This document shows, one piece after another, positions 21,405 through 32,404 of a DNA stretch of 64,000 nt. The notes below the pieces were generated by a model. It worked only from the letters and a program-made list of their open reading frames with translations. It was not told the DNA's origin and did not search any database. A program made the position numbers and the translations under genes. The DNA is from Dastarcus helophoroides (lineage: Eukaryota > Arthropoda > Insecta > Coleoptera > Bothrideridae): the NCBI GenBank assembly GCA_028583605.1, contig CM053332.1, positions 18,856,555 through 18,920,554 of the forward strand, read 5' to 3'. Position 1 is the stretch's first letter; each line of letters starts with the position of its first letter.

Positions 21405-22105
21405 TTGCATATGCATCCCTATAAAATGACTGTCGTTCAAGAGTTAGAACCACCAGATTATAATCAACGAGTTCAATATTGTCATTGGTTTAATGAACAT
21501 TTAAACAATAATGATATATTAGACTTGACTTTTTTTTCTGATGAAGCCTGGGTACATTTGTCTGGCTATGTGAATGGTCAAAATTATAGAATTTGGGGTA
21601 CAGAAAATCCACATAATTTTATTGAAACACCTTTACATCCCCAGAAGATTGATGTATGGGTAGCAATTTCAAGAAGGATAATAGGACCATTTTTTATTTC
21701 GAGACACAATAAATGGAGAACGATACCGGGCCATTTTACAACAAGCTCTGGAGATTATGCATAATGATGAACTGCAACTTGGATACTTCCAACAAGATAG
21801 AGCTACAGCACATACTTCGGCACAAACGTTTAGATATTTGAGAGAATTTTATGATGATCGTTTAATCAGTAGAGGCTTATGGCCTGCATCTGTCCTGATC
21901 TAACACCCTTAGATTTTTATCTGTTTGGTCGCATTAAATATAATGTATCTAAAAACCATTTGCACACAATTGAGGAACTAGAAGTTGCAGTTGAGCATGA
22001 AATAGACTACATCGCCAAATGAACTGCAACATGTTTTTGATTGCATGAAACGTAGAGTAAATTTATGTTTGCAAAATGAAGGTGGACACTTTGAATATCT
22101 TCTTT
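21405..22105 (+). pseudogene. DDE transposase pseudogene (Tc1/mariner-like, DUF4817-type group)
   Basis: The first 119 residues are open: HPYKMTVVQELEPPDYNQR, then HWFNEHLNN, and FFSDEAWVHLSG containing the first catalytic Asp. A frameshift near 21750 follows, after which LQLGYFQQDRATAHT gives the second catalytic Asp. Another 2-base shift precedes PDLTPLDFYLFGRIKYN, where an Asp occupies the third catalytic place, about 37-38 residues on. The N-terminal DNA-binding domain is absent, with only about 400 bp between the terminal repeat and this frame. The element is therefore internally deleted as well as frameshifted. Confidence 0.85.
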
Positions 22106-23288
22106 AATTTAAAAGAGCCTTTTTTATCAATAGATAATTGTTGGTTGATAATTATTTAAATGTTGTATAGTATATAATTGAAAATGCATATTTCTGTAGA
22201 GTAGATACTGTTTTTTTTAACTTTGTTTCTATTTGGTTTTCTTACATGTAATTGACTCCTTGAAATAAATGAAATGCTAAGATCATTACTGTCTTTTTTT
22301 ATTTCCAAACTTTTTTCATATTTTATGTAATGGGCAATTAAGTTGCTGGAACTTTTATTTGTATGTAAACACAATTTGAGTTTTTTGTATCTTGTTCTTG
22401 ATTAGTAGGAAACGAAATCCGAAAACAGATAATTTATTTAATTGTTTAGGAAAAGCAGCTGCTCAATCACTTTTTGTTCGATCTAATAAGACAAACTACT
22501 CTCCCATTTGACCAAAATTGAAAACTGAAATTGTTATTCAACGTCTTTTCCCTTGTTTTCTAGTTATTTTTTTGTTCATAAAAGGTTTTAATAAGTGGCA
22601 ACTTGTGAGTTCTGTCAATTTTTAATTTTTGGTAGGATTAGTTATAGCGTTCAATTTTAAATCAAACAACTATCGATTGGGCAGCTGTGAAATTCAGGCA
22701 ATTTCATGAATTGTCTACTTTCAGACTTTTTCCTAGTAATTAAGAACAAGCTGCAAAAAACTCAATTAAATTGTGCAGCAACGAACATTTAAAAGTTATG
22801 TATTTCTATAATTTGTAACCATTGAAGAAGAGTAGTAATACATTATTTGAAACATTAACAGTTTTTCGCAGTTTTTAAAACAGTATTAAAACTATTTAAT
22901 ACCAAATAATATTAAAACTATTTTTCAATATAGCGCAAAAGTTCTTTCACCCTTCCACTAAAATTTTCTAAATTTCAAAACAAGGGTTTGCAGTCAAAAA
23001 TCTAAAATTAGTATTCAAAAGACATTAAAAGATGTTACTATGAAACATTTTAACAGTTTCAACCTAAAGAGGTCCTGCTAGGCCTATCAGAAAGAATATT
23101 TATTTTAGTAAAGTGAATATTTTATGTTTACTAACCAATAATCTTAAAGGCCACGTTTAAATATATCTTTATTTAATCCCAGTGCCCCCAAGAATGAAAC
23201 GCCACTGACAGGCAGGGAATATTGAATAGCTGATATTTAGGGATTTTATTATTTATTTTGTGCATAAGTGTATGTTCGGTTGCCTACA
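22106..23288. other. Non-coding 3' part of the TA-target transposon
   Basis: AT-rich sequence between the transposase pseudogene and the right terminal repeat. The minus frame at 22156-22374 has no recognisable features. Confidence 0.5.
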
Positions 23289-23328
23289 AGATCGAGTCAC
23301 GTGGGACTCGGACATTAATGAAGACCCT

Positions 23329-24127
23329 GTAGAATCATCTCCGACAGGCAATACGGTTTTAGACAACAACGTTCCACTGGCGATCTACTGGTATATGTTA
23401 CTTCATATCTGTAACTCAGTTATGGAAAAACATGGTGAGGCTAGGATTGTGGCATTGGATATCTCAAAGGCTTTCGACAGAGTCTGGCGCCGATCTTTTC
23501 TCGCCAAATTAATGGTCTTCCTCCTGTCATTTGATATCCATTTTCTCGCTGACAGATCTCTTCAGGTCGTCGTCATTCGAGATATTTGCGATTAACGCAG
23601 GGGTGCCTCAGGGGCCTGTTCTGTCTCCTACTCTATTTCTGTTACACATAAACGATCTTTTAGATTCAACTGCCAATCCTATATACAGCTATGCAGATGA
23701 TAGTAATCTTGTGTCATCTTTTTTCCCCGACAAACCATAATCTATCGCTGCTTCAGATCGACTAAGGGAACAGCAGATATAGAAGATTAATCGAGATCTC
23801 GAGATTATTCTGGAATGGGGTAAGAACAATTTGGTCGACCTCAACGCTTCAAAAATTCAGCCCGCGGTTTTCTCTAAGAAAACATCAAGGGATAATGCAA
23901 CAAACATACTAATTGGACGGTAAAATCCTTCCGATGGGATCTAATCTATCTATTCTAGGAGTGAATGCGAGCACTAACTTCTCTTGGGACTATCATGTGC
24001 GCGCCATTGCCAAATCCGCTCTCAGAAGCTAGGCTTTTTTTTAGAGCTAAAAAGTACTTCACATCTCATCAGCTATTAACACTATACAAAGCTCAAGTTA
24101 AGCCAACACTAGAATACTGTTCTCATG
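23329..24127 (+). pseudogene. Jockey-clade LINE ORF2, segment 2 (RT palm and thumb)
   Basis: Order of motifs: SDRQYGFRQQRSTGDLL (about 23344), EARIVALDISKAFDRVW (about 23434, with the first catalytic Asp), DRSLQVVV (about 23553), INAGVPQGPVLSP (box B, about 23592) and SYADDS (23687-23704, the YxDD catalytic pair). The thumb follows with EWGKNNLVDLNASK (about 23815) and YKAQVKPTLEYCSH (about 24085). Stops and frameshifts occur, for example a small deletion after VVV that puts box B into another frame, and a stop after YADD. The copy is interrupted at 24127 by another insertion. Confidence 0.9.
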
Positions 24128-24889
24128 ACAAATGACCAATTAAATGTTTTGTAATTAAACAGTTAAACGGGCCTAAAATTGAAAATATGTACAACCGCAA
24201 CCATAGACTAGTTTTCCGCCTTCCTTGGCCTCATCAGCATGATACGGTGGCTGTATACACTTCCAACGTAAAGCCGTTAATCAGTCGTATAAGTATCCAA
24301 GAGAGTAAACGTCCATTTGGTGACCTGTAACTGACTTAACTGTTTATTACGCAAACCAGGCACGTAGCCAGGGGGGGGTCCAAGGGGTCCGGACCCTCCC
24401 CGAAATGAATATTCCCCAAAAAATTTACGATGATACGAATTGAAATATCAGTAGAAAAACGACTGATTGTATATTTAAGCATGTAAATAATTTTCGAAAT
24501 TGCCAACTATTGAGCTTATGATAAGCAAAATAGCCATGTAGACATTTTAATAAAAATTGACAATGAGCTCAAGGCTTCCCAATACATGCACCAACCCTTT
24601 TACAATTTAATATTGACACTAAGCAGTAGGCTACGTTCAGTATTTTCAATTTTTTATTACCCCAAATTTCGGCTTTCTTGACATGGAGTAGAATTTTCGA
24701 GAAAAAAGTCGAAATTTTGAGTTAAAAGTCGACATTTTACAGAAGCATAGGAAGGCATTGATTAAAAAAAATTATATTTAGAAATTTCGACATTTTACAA
24801 AAGCGTAAAAAGTACACTGATTATAAAAAAAATGTTTAGGGATTTCGACTTTTTTGTCAAAAGTTCGGTTTTTTTTTTTAAAAATTTTT

Positions 24890-27060
24890 TCGAAATTTCG
24901 GCTTTATACTCGAAATTTCGACTTAACACTCAAAATTTCGACTTTTTTCTCAAAAATTCGACTTTTTTCTTGACATTTCTACTTTCTTCTTAAAATTCCG
25001 AGACTAATGTCGAAATTTCAACTTTAATATCGAAATTTTTTTTCGAATAAGTCAAAATTTCTACACTATGGTCAAATTAGGCAGATGACAGTTGCGTCCC
25101 ACCGCTCCTCTTTCCCAACAATCTTGACAGTTTGTAGTAGGGTGCGTTCAATAACTGCTATTTTTAGTTAGCAAATTTTGATCTTTTTTTTAGAAATTTC
25201 GAGATGAAAGTTGAAAATTCGAATAAAAAATCGAAACTTCGTGATTAAGATCAAAATTTCGAGAAAAAAGTCGGAATTTGAAAAAAAAGTCGAAATTTCG
25301 AGAAAAAGGTAGAAATTTCGAGAAAAAAGTCGAAGTTTGAGAAAAAAGTCGAAATTTATAGAAAAATAGCCGACATTTTAAGTTAAAACCGAAATTTCAA
25401 GAAAAATGTCGAAATTTCGATATTAAGGTTAAAATTTCGAGAAAAAAATCGATATTTGAAAAAAAAGTCTAAAATTGAGAAAGAAAAAACGAAATTTTGA
25501 GAAAAAAGTCGAACTTTTCAGATTAAGGCCGAAATTTCGAGAAAAAAGTCGAAATTTTAAAATAACATCGAAATTTCGAGAAAAAGTTGAAATTTCGAAA
25601 TATTTCGAGCAAAAATTCGAAATTTGATAACGTCGAAATTTCGAGAAAAAAGTAGAAATTTCGAAATATTTCAAGCAAAAAGACGAAATTTTGGGAAAAA
25701 AGTCGAAATTTGCGAAAAAAATCGAAATTTCGATAAAGAAAGGTCGAAATTTCGATAAAAAAAGGGTCAAAATTTTGAGTGTAAAGTCGAAATTTTGAGA
25801 GAAATGTCGAAATTTCTATATTAAGGTCAACATTTTGAGAAAAAAGTCGATATTTTAGAAAAAAGTGGAAAATTGAGAAAAAAAACGAAATTTAGAGAAA
25901 AAAGTCGAACTTTTCAGATTAAGGTCGAAATTTCGAGAAAACGGTCGAAATTTCAAGAAAAAGTCGAATTTTCTAGAAAAAAAGTCAAAGTTTGAGAAAA
26001 ACGTAAGTCGAAATTCCGAGAAAAAAGTCGAAATTTGAGAAAAAAGCCTAAATTTTGAGAAAAATGTCGAAATTTCGATATTAAGGTTAAAATTTCGAGA
26101 AAAAAGTCGATATTTCAGAAAAAAGTCTAAAATTGAGAAAAAAAAAACGAAATTTTGAGAAAAAGGTCGAACTTTTCAGATTAAGGCCGAAATTTCGACG
26201 AAAAGGTCGAAATTTGAAAATAACGTCAAAATTTCGATAAAAAAGTTAAAATTTCGAAATATTTCGAGCAAAAATTCAAAATTTGAGAAGAACGGAATGT
26301 CGAAATTTCGACAAAAAGTAGAAATTTCGAAATATTTTGAGCAAAAAGATGAAATTTCGAGAAAAAAAGTCGAAATTTGCGGAAAAAGTCGAAATTTCGA
26401 TAAAAAAGGTCGAAATTTTGAGTATAAAGTCGAAATTTTGAGAGAAATGTCGAAATTTCTATATTAAGGCCAAAATTTCGAGAAAGAAGTCGAAATTTAA
26501 GAAAAAAAAACGAAATTTCGAGAAAAAGGGCAAAATTTCGAGAAAAAAATTCAAATTTTGAGAAAAAAGTCAAAATTTTGAGAAAAAAGTTGAAATTTCG
26601 AAATATTTCGAGCAAAAATTCAAAATTTGAGAAGAACGGAATGTCGAAATTTCGACAAAAAGTAGAAATTTCGAAATATTTTGAGCAAAAAGATGAAATT
26701 TCGAGAAAAAAAGTCGAAATTTGCGGAAAAAGTCGAAATTTCGATAAAAAAGGTCGAAATTTTGAGTATAAAGTCGAAATTTTGAGAGAAATGTCGAAAT
26801 TTCTATATTAAGGCCAAAATTTCAAGAAAGAAGTCGAAATTTAAGAAAAAAAAAAACAAAATTTCGAGAAAAAGGGCAAAATTTCGAGAAAAAAAATCAA
26901 ATTTTGAGAAAAAAGTCAAAATTTTGAGAAAAAAGTCAAATTTTGAAAAATAAAGTCGAAATTTAAGAAAAAAATCTAAATTTCGAGAAAAAAGTCGAAA
27001 TTTCGAGCTTAAAATCGAAATTTGAGAAAAAAAGTTGAAATTTTTTAAAATGACATTTTT
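24890..27060. repeat. ~18-20-bp degenerate array, consensus AGTCGAAATTTCGAGAAAA
   Basis: Dozens of copies of GTCGAAATTTCGAGAAAAAA with variable A-run length. The heart, CGAAATTTCG, is a perfect 10-base palindrome. A longer block within it is duplicated with an offset of 344 bp (about 26250-26590 and 26594-26930). Frames such as 25429-25770, 26226-26615 and 26578-26811 translate this repeat and are not genes. Confidence 0.9.
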
Positions 27061-28560
27061 TTAATCGATGTCTTTTCTACGCCTTTGTAACATTTCGAAA
27101 AAGTGGAAATTTCTAGAAAAAAGTCAAAATTTCCAAAAAGAGCTCTCTTTTAGAGATTTTGATTGTAATTTGAGATTATATATTTTTTTAAACTTCGAGC
27201 TTCCAGAAATATCTTTCACAAATGTTTTACTTAAAACTTAAATTATTTTCTAAAATTTGCAATTATTAATATTATTATTTTCGCGATTTATTTTTGAGGG
27301 AAAAACTAAATATTGGCTGCAAATATAAAGGAAATTACACTATTTTTTAGGTGCAGTTTCATAAATTTTCTATACATTTCAATGTTTTTCGAAATTTCGA
27401 TTATTTTTAGAAATTTTCGAAATATCAACTTCTTTTGTGAAATTCTTTCCACTTTCTTTTAAATTTTGATTCAAATTTAACATTTCGACTCTTTTGATAA
27501 ACATATTTATACGTATTTTGATCTTATTTTCAAAATATTCATTTTAGTTTAGTTTAGTTTTAAGTTTGGACTTTTAATTTTCCTTTTATTTAAACAAAAT
27601 TTTCAGTTGATATTCTAACTTTTGATATTTTTGAGACGTAATTTTTATTTAACATTTTGAAATAATTTAGAAATATCTACATTTTTATTTTGCCATTTCG
27701 ACTTTAAGTCGAAATTTCTAAAAAATGATTTTATAAATTTCGATTTTCTAAAAATTTTCTTTACAGTTTAGCTCGAAATATTTTTTATAATGTTAGCGTT
27801 TTTTTATTAAAAATTTTAATTTTTTCTAAAGATTTTTATTTTACAATTTCAGTTTTTTATTTTTTTTTCTAATTTTTTTGCTTTGCACTAAAAATTGTGT
27901 TTTTTGTTTCAAATTTTAATCCTAGTCACGAAATTACTACTTTTTTGAACAAATTTCGAGTTTAAACCCAAAAGTTTTGCTTCATCAGATAACTTTCGGT
28001 TTTTTCTCAACAACTCAACATTTTGAGTTTTAAAAAAATGTACCTTAAACTTCGACGCTTCTGGATTTTTAATGGTAAAGTTCTTTTCTTTTTCATCCTT
28101 TTAGTTTTTCGTCCAAATTTCCGCTTTTCCTGAAGATTTTTAAAATAAATTCAAAGTTTCGACAGAAATCGAAATACAAATTAAAATGGAAGCTTCTGTT
28201 AAATTTTTTTTATTTTATCCTTAATATCTAATATTCCTAATTTCATCTTTGATTTCAAATTTTATGCTGCTCTGAAAAGTTCAAAAATCAGTTATTTTGA
28301 AAAAATTACAGGGTAATTCTAAAAAAATTTTTGAAATTTAAATTTGAAAGATTTAAGTATTGAGACTGAAGTCAAACTTTCGAGTTTCAAATTATAGTCC
28401 AAATTTCAAAGTTAAGATTAGAAATTTTATGCAAAAATAAGAAATGAGCACTAAGTAAAATACCAAGACGTTTATTGATTTAACAACTCAGCTTTGTCTT
28501 TAAATTTTGTAATATTGCTTTTTTCGAAGAAGTTTCTGTGTCTCTAACCTAAAAAAAAGG
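27061..28560. other. AT-rich interior of the hAT-like element
   Basis: Low-complexity A/T-rich sequence without a transposase or other recognisable frame. It continues to the right G/C-tract next to the terminal repeat. Confidence 0.5.
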
Positions 28561-28616
28561 AGGGGGGAGTTGGACCCCCCCCCCGAACGAAAATCCTGGC
28601 TACGTGCCTGACGCAA

Positions 28617-29100
28617 ACTGTTCTCATGTTTGGAGTTCAGCCCCAAACCACACTTTAACTCTCTTGGATTCAACTCAAAGAAGACCGATTTGCCTAATTG
28701 ATGACGAGAGTCTGACCACTTCTCTCGAAACACTAGAGCACAGGCGTATGGTTGGTGACTTGTCTCTTTTCTACAAGTACTATCATGGAAGATGCTCCCA
28801 AGAACTAATAGGATTGATCCCCCAAGGGCAAGATTCTTGAGGCGTACTAGAGAGTCGAACACGGAATTCCTGTGCAGTCCAGCTTGACACAGTGAGGACT
28901 TCTGTCTACGGGGACTCTTTTTTCTATAGAACTTTCAAGTTATGGAACTTGTTACCGAAAGGAATTTTCCCCAAAAATCACAACCTATCCTTGTTTAAGA
29001 AGGCGGTTCATCGCCATCTATCCTTGTTTTCGCATCCTACTCGCAGTGCTTTGAAAGCATAATAAGGTTACCCTTTGAGTGGAGTAAGCTTTAAAAAAAT
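28617..29100 (+). pseudogene. Jockey-clade LINE ORF2, segment 3 (C-terminus and 3' end)
   Basis: Reading resumes with THVWSSAPNHTLTLLDS-like residues, then CLIDDESLTTSLETLEHRR and GDLSLFYKYYHGRCS, the typical C-terminal region of Jockey-type ORF2 proteins. Stops follow in the final part. A short 3' end finishes in AAAAAAAT (29093-29100), the A-rich tail. It is directly followed by GATAATGT (29101-29108), the second copy of the target duplication seen at 20422-20429. Confidence 0.9.
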
Positions 29101-29457
29101 GATAATGTCCGCCAATCTGACACATCAAAAATTGGAGGAAATGCATTGGGCAACTTTAGTACACCATCCTTATAGTCCCGATTTATCATCATGCAATTAT
29201 CATATGTTTGGGCCGCTGAAAGAAGCTCTAGGAGGTAAGCAATTCCATGATGATATTAAGACATTTGTGCGCAATTGGCTACAAACCCTCCTCCCTCTTT
29301 TTGATGATAATGGCATTAAAAAACTCCCAATCCGTTGGGGAAAATACATAACAAATTCAAGAAATTATGTCTAAAAATAGTTATTATCTTTCATGTACGT
29401 ATCGTATACAAATGAATTTTTAAAAACAAATTTCATTTCATATTCGATTTACTCTAG
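29101..29457 (+). mobile_element. Mariner 3' portion, displaced by the LINE
   Basis: Continues the mariner broken at 20429. ANLTHQKLEEMHWATL follows the second catalytic Asp region, then HHPYSPDLSSCNYHMFGPLK with the third catalytic site. GPLKEALGGKQF and IKKLPIRWGKYI follow. The third catalytic position is Asn in SSCNYHMF, where mariner transposases have Asp, so the active site is lost. The right terminal repeat is recognisable at about 29423-29457 (AAAAACAAATTTCATTTC, then GATTTACTCT). Confidence 0.85.
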
Positions 29458-29517
29458 GAGAGTTGTGGCGCACAAAAAGGCGGGAAATTCAAATTCTGAC
29501 GCATGCGCAATTGGTTC

Positions 29518-30108
29518 AGATTTACAACTACTTGTCTAACAGTTGGTTTGACTTGTCCAGCTGTTGGTTTGAGTTGTACAGTTACTTGTCTAACAGTTGG
29601 TTTGACTTGTACAGTTACTTGTCTAACAGTTGGTTTTAGTTGTCCAACTACTTGTCTAGGAGTTGGTTTGACTGGTCTAACAGTTGGTTTCAGTTATACA
29701 ACTCAAACCAACTGTTAGAAAAGTCAAACCAACTGTTAGACAAGTAGTTGAACAAATAAAACCAACTGTTAGACAAGTCAAACCAACTGTTAGACAAGTA
29801 GTTGAACAAATAAAACCAACTGTTAGACAAGTCAAACCAACTCCTACACAAGCAGTTGTACAACTGAAGTCAACTGTTAGACAAGTAGATGTACAACTTA
29901 AACCAGTTGTTGGACAAGTAAAACCAACTGTTGGACAAGTACATATACAGATTAAACAAACTGTTAGACAAGTCAAACCAACTGTTAAACAAGTTAAACC
30001 AACTCTTAGACAAGTAGTTGTACAACTGAAACCAACTGTTAGACAAGTAGCTGTACAATTCAAACCAACAGCTGGACAAGTCAAACCAACTGTTGGACAT
30101 GAAGTTGT
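29518..30108. repeat. AACTGTTAGACAAGT minisatellite with internal polarity switch
   Basis: Units of about 18-33 bp built on CCAACTGTTAGACAAGT. From 29520 to 29700 they run as the reverse complement (CTTGTCTAACAGTTGG), and from 29700 to 30105 in the forward sense, so the array is itself an inverted repeat. Both strands are free of stops, giving KPTVRQV-type and LTVGLTC-type repetitive frames (for example 29684-30190 and 29677-30084), which I regard as spurious. The array sits inside the left arm of the foldback element. Confidence 0.9.
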
Positions 30109-30550
30109 ACAGGGTGAGCGAAACTCGATGTCTCGGCGCTATAATAAGAAAAGGAAAACGATATCAGAAATCCTGAAAAGAGATTTTTAAATTGGATTGA
30201 ATAAGGACCATTTTCAGTTCAATTTGCATATTTTTCCAGATTTGGAAACTAAAGTAATGACGTCATTGAATTTTTTTCTTTCGAAACATACCTATATTTT
30301 TGCACATTTAAAAAGAACTAATTTTTCTAAACAAATTTTGAAAACAAAAAAGGTTGGTATCTTTTTTCATTAAAAAGTCATAAGCAAATTTATTGTGGAA
30401 AGTGTATTATTAGAAACTCGCAATTAGTACGATTTAATCAAACTGCCTTTGGAAACAAATCTATCATTTATTTTTAGGTTTAGAATATCCCAGAGATTAT
30501 TTATCTGCTCCTATAGTTTTTTTTTATTCCCCATAAACTAATAAATAATA

Positions 30551-31165
30551 CAAGGTGAGTCAGAAAGTAATGGGCCAACATAAAACTGGAGATAATAGCC
30601 ACCAAAATATTACTATTGAGCTCAACGTGCCTCATACTAATGTGACTGGTTTAAGAGATACAGGGCTTTTAAAATTTAAATTTTATTCTGAAACTAATTT
30701 ATCAATAATTGGGAAAGTTTTGGTGCTATAAATTAAATATTTTAACTTTAGACGACTTAAACTTACTTTAGCTTTAGACAACTTAAAAAAGAGTACTTTT
30801 TCTTTGTAGAATTGATCGTTTCTATATACTGTCTACTTGTTTTAAGTATAACTCAACAAATAAAAAAAATATGTTTTAATTTACGTAAATAATTAGGTGA
30901 AACTAGCCGCCCTCTAGAGGAAACATCAATATAAATTTAAAATTCGTAATTCTCACACCGAAAAACATAAAATTCTTGAATATTAAATTTATAGAATTAA
31001 AACTTTTTCAATTATTAAAAAAATTTCGAATAAAATTTAAACTTTGAACGCCCTGTATCTCTTAAACCAGCCACATTGGCATAAGGCATGTTGAGCTCAA
31101 TCGTAATATTTTGAATGTCTAGTATCTCCAGTTTAGCATTGGCCCATTCTTTCTAACTCACCCTG
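30551..31165. mobile_element. 615-bp MITE with TA target
   Basis: It begins CAAGGTGAGTCAGAAAG and ends CTTTCTAACTCACCCTG, with TA on both sides (30549-30550 and 31166-31167). The terminal inverted repeats extend at least 120 bp and include GGGCCAA/TTGGCCC, TGAGCTCAA and TCTCTTAAACCAG motifs. There is no coding capacity. TA duplication and end sequence suggest mobilisation by a Tc1/mariner-type transposase. A truncated relative is at 36942-36990. Confidence 0.9.
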
Positions 31166-31307
31166 TATATCATTTACGTAAACATTTTTCCAAGTCAAGT
31201 GGCAACATAAAATGTCTGTCAACCATTAGTTCAATCATTGACAGACCCCACTATACTTTTATTTTTAATTTCTTGCATTTCCAGAGACTATTTGACTAAA
31301 TCGTAGT

Positions 31308-31443
31308 TTTCTCTCTGAGGATGACAGCTTGGCTGTCGAAACGCTTTAGAGCAACCTTTGTTGTGTTTTTTAATTTTTCTTGGTTTCAGGGGACAAGTTT
31401 CAATTTTTGAAGATAACCAAGGACCAGTCCGTTCCATCAAAAA
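31308..31443 (+). mobile_element. Family-2 hammerhead-like repeat as a discrete insertion, copy D
   Basis: TAAATCGTAGT occurs immediately left (31297-31307) and right (31444-31454), so this 136-bp unit was inserted with an 11-bp target duplication. It starts TTTCTCT, has CTGAGGA (31315-31321), an extra T, stem II GACAGC/GCTGTC (31323-31328 with 31332-31337) and GAAA (31338-31341). It ends GTTCCATCAAAAA. The short length, A-rich 3' end and irregular target duplication are what a SINE-like or retrozyme-like retroposon would leave. Confidence 0.75.
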
Positions 31444-31850
31444 TAAATCGTAGTAATTACGAATTTTTGATAATATTCTTTTTTTACAATAAAATTGCTT
31501 ATAACTTTTTAACCAAAAAAGATACCAAATTTTTTTTTACAAAATTTGTTTAGAAAAATTAGTTCTTTTTAAATATATAGAAATACAGGTATGTTTCTGG
31601 AAAAAAAGTTTAATGACGTCATTACTTGGGTTTCCAAAGCTGAAAAGACATGTAAATTTGACTTAAAATGAACCTTATTTAATCCAATTCAAGAACCTTT
31701 TTTCTGATTTCCTATTTCGTTTTTCTTTATCTTATAATACAGCTGAGACATCGAATTTCGCTCACTCTGTACAACTGAACTAATTGCGCATGCGTCGGAA
31801 TTTGAATTTCCCGCCTTTTTGTGCACCAGAACTCTCCTAGGGGTACTACT

Positions 31851-32396
31851 AAAATTGGACAATAAAAAAATTGTCTATTTTCAAATACATACGTTGTTCT
31901 ACAATCAATTCAAATATTTATAGAACTGATTGTATTAATAACGTCTCAGGTAAAAATCATTCATTCGCAATTCGTAATGATTCAATGGCTAACACAATTA
32001 TGGGAATCAACTCGAATCGCGCTAAAAAGTTCGATTTCAACAACAATTGCTGCATTGCTTGCCATTTAATAAACCTGTGCTAACTCCAAAAATATTCATC
32101 CAAATGAAATAATGTAAAAGACAAATTTGATCTGAATTCTATCCTTCGACTAAATTTTTATTTGGGAAAAATTAATACTATAACACGAAACTTGGATTTA
32201 GCGTCAACATTTTTATAAACCTCGATACACAGTGGTTTAAAAAGTATCCAAACCAATTTTTAGATTACATTACAAATTTACGCAAAAGACGAATGACTCC
32301 ATTCTCATTTTGAGCGGTTTTCCACCCATTAACATTAATTTTTAGACACGACAGAACATACATTGCTGCAGACAATTTATTTTAGCGAGAATCGTC
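31851..32396. other. Spacer with a 70-residue unexplained frame
   Basis: Single-copy-looking sequence between two mobile elements. The plus frame at 31871-32083 is rich in Asn, Ile and Ser and has no recognisable motif. Its codons give no strong coding impression, so I do not call a gene. Confidence 0.4.
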
Positions 32397-32404
32397 CTTC
32401 GGGC

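Larger units (their letters stand above)
21008..23328 (+). mobile_element. TA-target DNA transposon inserted in the LINE
   Basis: The ends are inverted repeats of about 40 bp. The left begins CAGGGTCTTCATTAATGTC and the right ends with its reverse complement GACATTAATGAAGACCCTG (to 23328). The right flank is TA and the left flank is TG, consistent with a TA target in which one base has mutated. Removing this segment restores the LINE protein order (YLEEN then SDRQYGF). It carries a broken DDE transposase at 21405-22105 and about 1.2 kb of non-coding DNA. It is probably of the Tc1/mariner superfamily. Confidence 0.85.
24357..28610. mobile_element. Non-autonomous hAT-like element (4254 bp) filled with GTCGAAATTTCGAG repeats
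   Basis: Perfect 16-bp terminal inverted repeats CAGGCACGTAGCCAGG (24357-24372 and 28595-28610), each followed inward by a G- or C-rich tract. A perfect 8-bp target duplication ACGCAAAC lies at 24349-24356 and 28611-28618. Both features are diagnostic of hAT transposition. No transposase frame exists inside. Most of the interior is a short degenerate tandem array (about 24660-27060) and AT-rich sequence. Confidence 0.92.
24128..28616. mobile_element. Insertion in the LINE, itself carrying a hAT-like element
   Basis: The sequence ACTGTTCTCATG lies on both sides (24116-24127 and 28617-28628), so the segment behaves as an insertion with a 12-bp target duplication. Without the nested hAT it is only about 235 bp (24128-24356 plus 28611-28616). 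Read forward it has NGPKIENMYNRNHRLVFRLP, which resembles the C-terminal end of another LINE ORF2. That assignment is tentative and no poly(A) tail is visible. Confidence 0.65.
29453..31850. mobile_element. Foldback-type element with long inverted ends
   Basis: The outer 65 bp are inverted: CTAGGAGAGTT, then CGCACAAAAAGGCGGGAAAT and GACGCATGCGCAATT on the left, and their complements at about 31780-31850. Homology then continues inward, left 30100-30460 against right 31430-31790, sharing AGTAATGACGTCATT and AAAAGAACTAATTTTTCTAA. Only the left arm has a minisatellite between these parts. A MITE (30551-31165) and a family-2 repeat (31308-31443) are nested inside. No transposase is present. Confidence 0.8.

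Noticed and set aside
29503..30190. KPTVRQV-repeat and LTVGLTC-repeat proteins
   Set aside because: They translate the CCAACTGTTAGACAAGT minisatellite within a foldback arm. Both strands are open and no start context or domain is seen.
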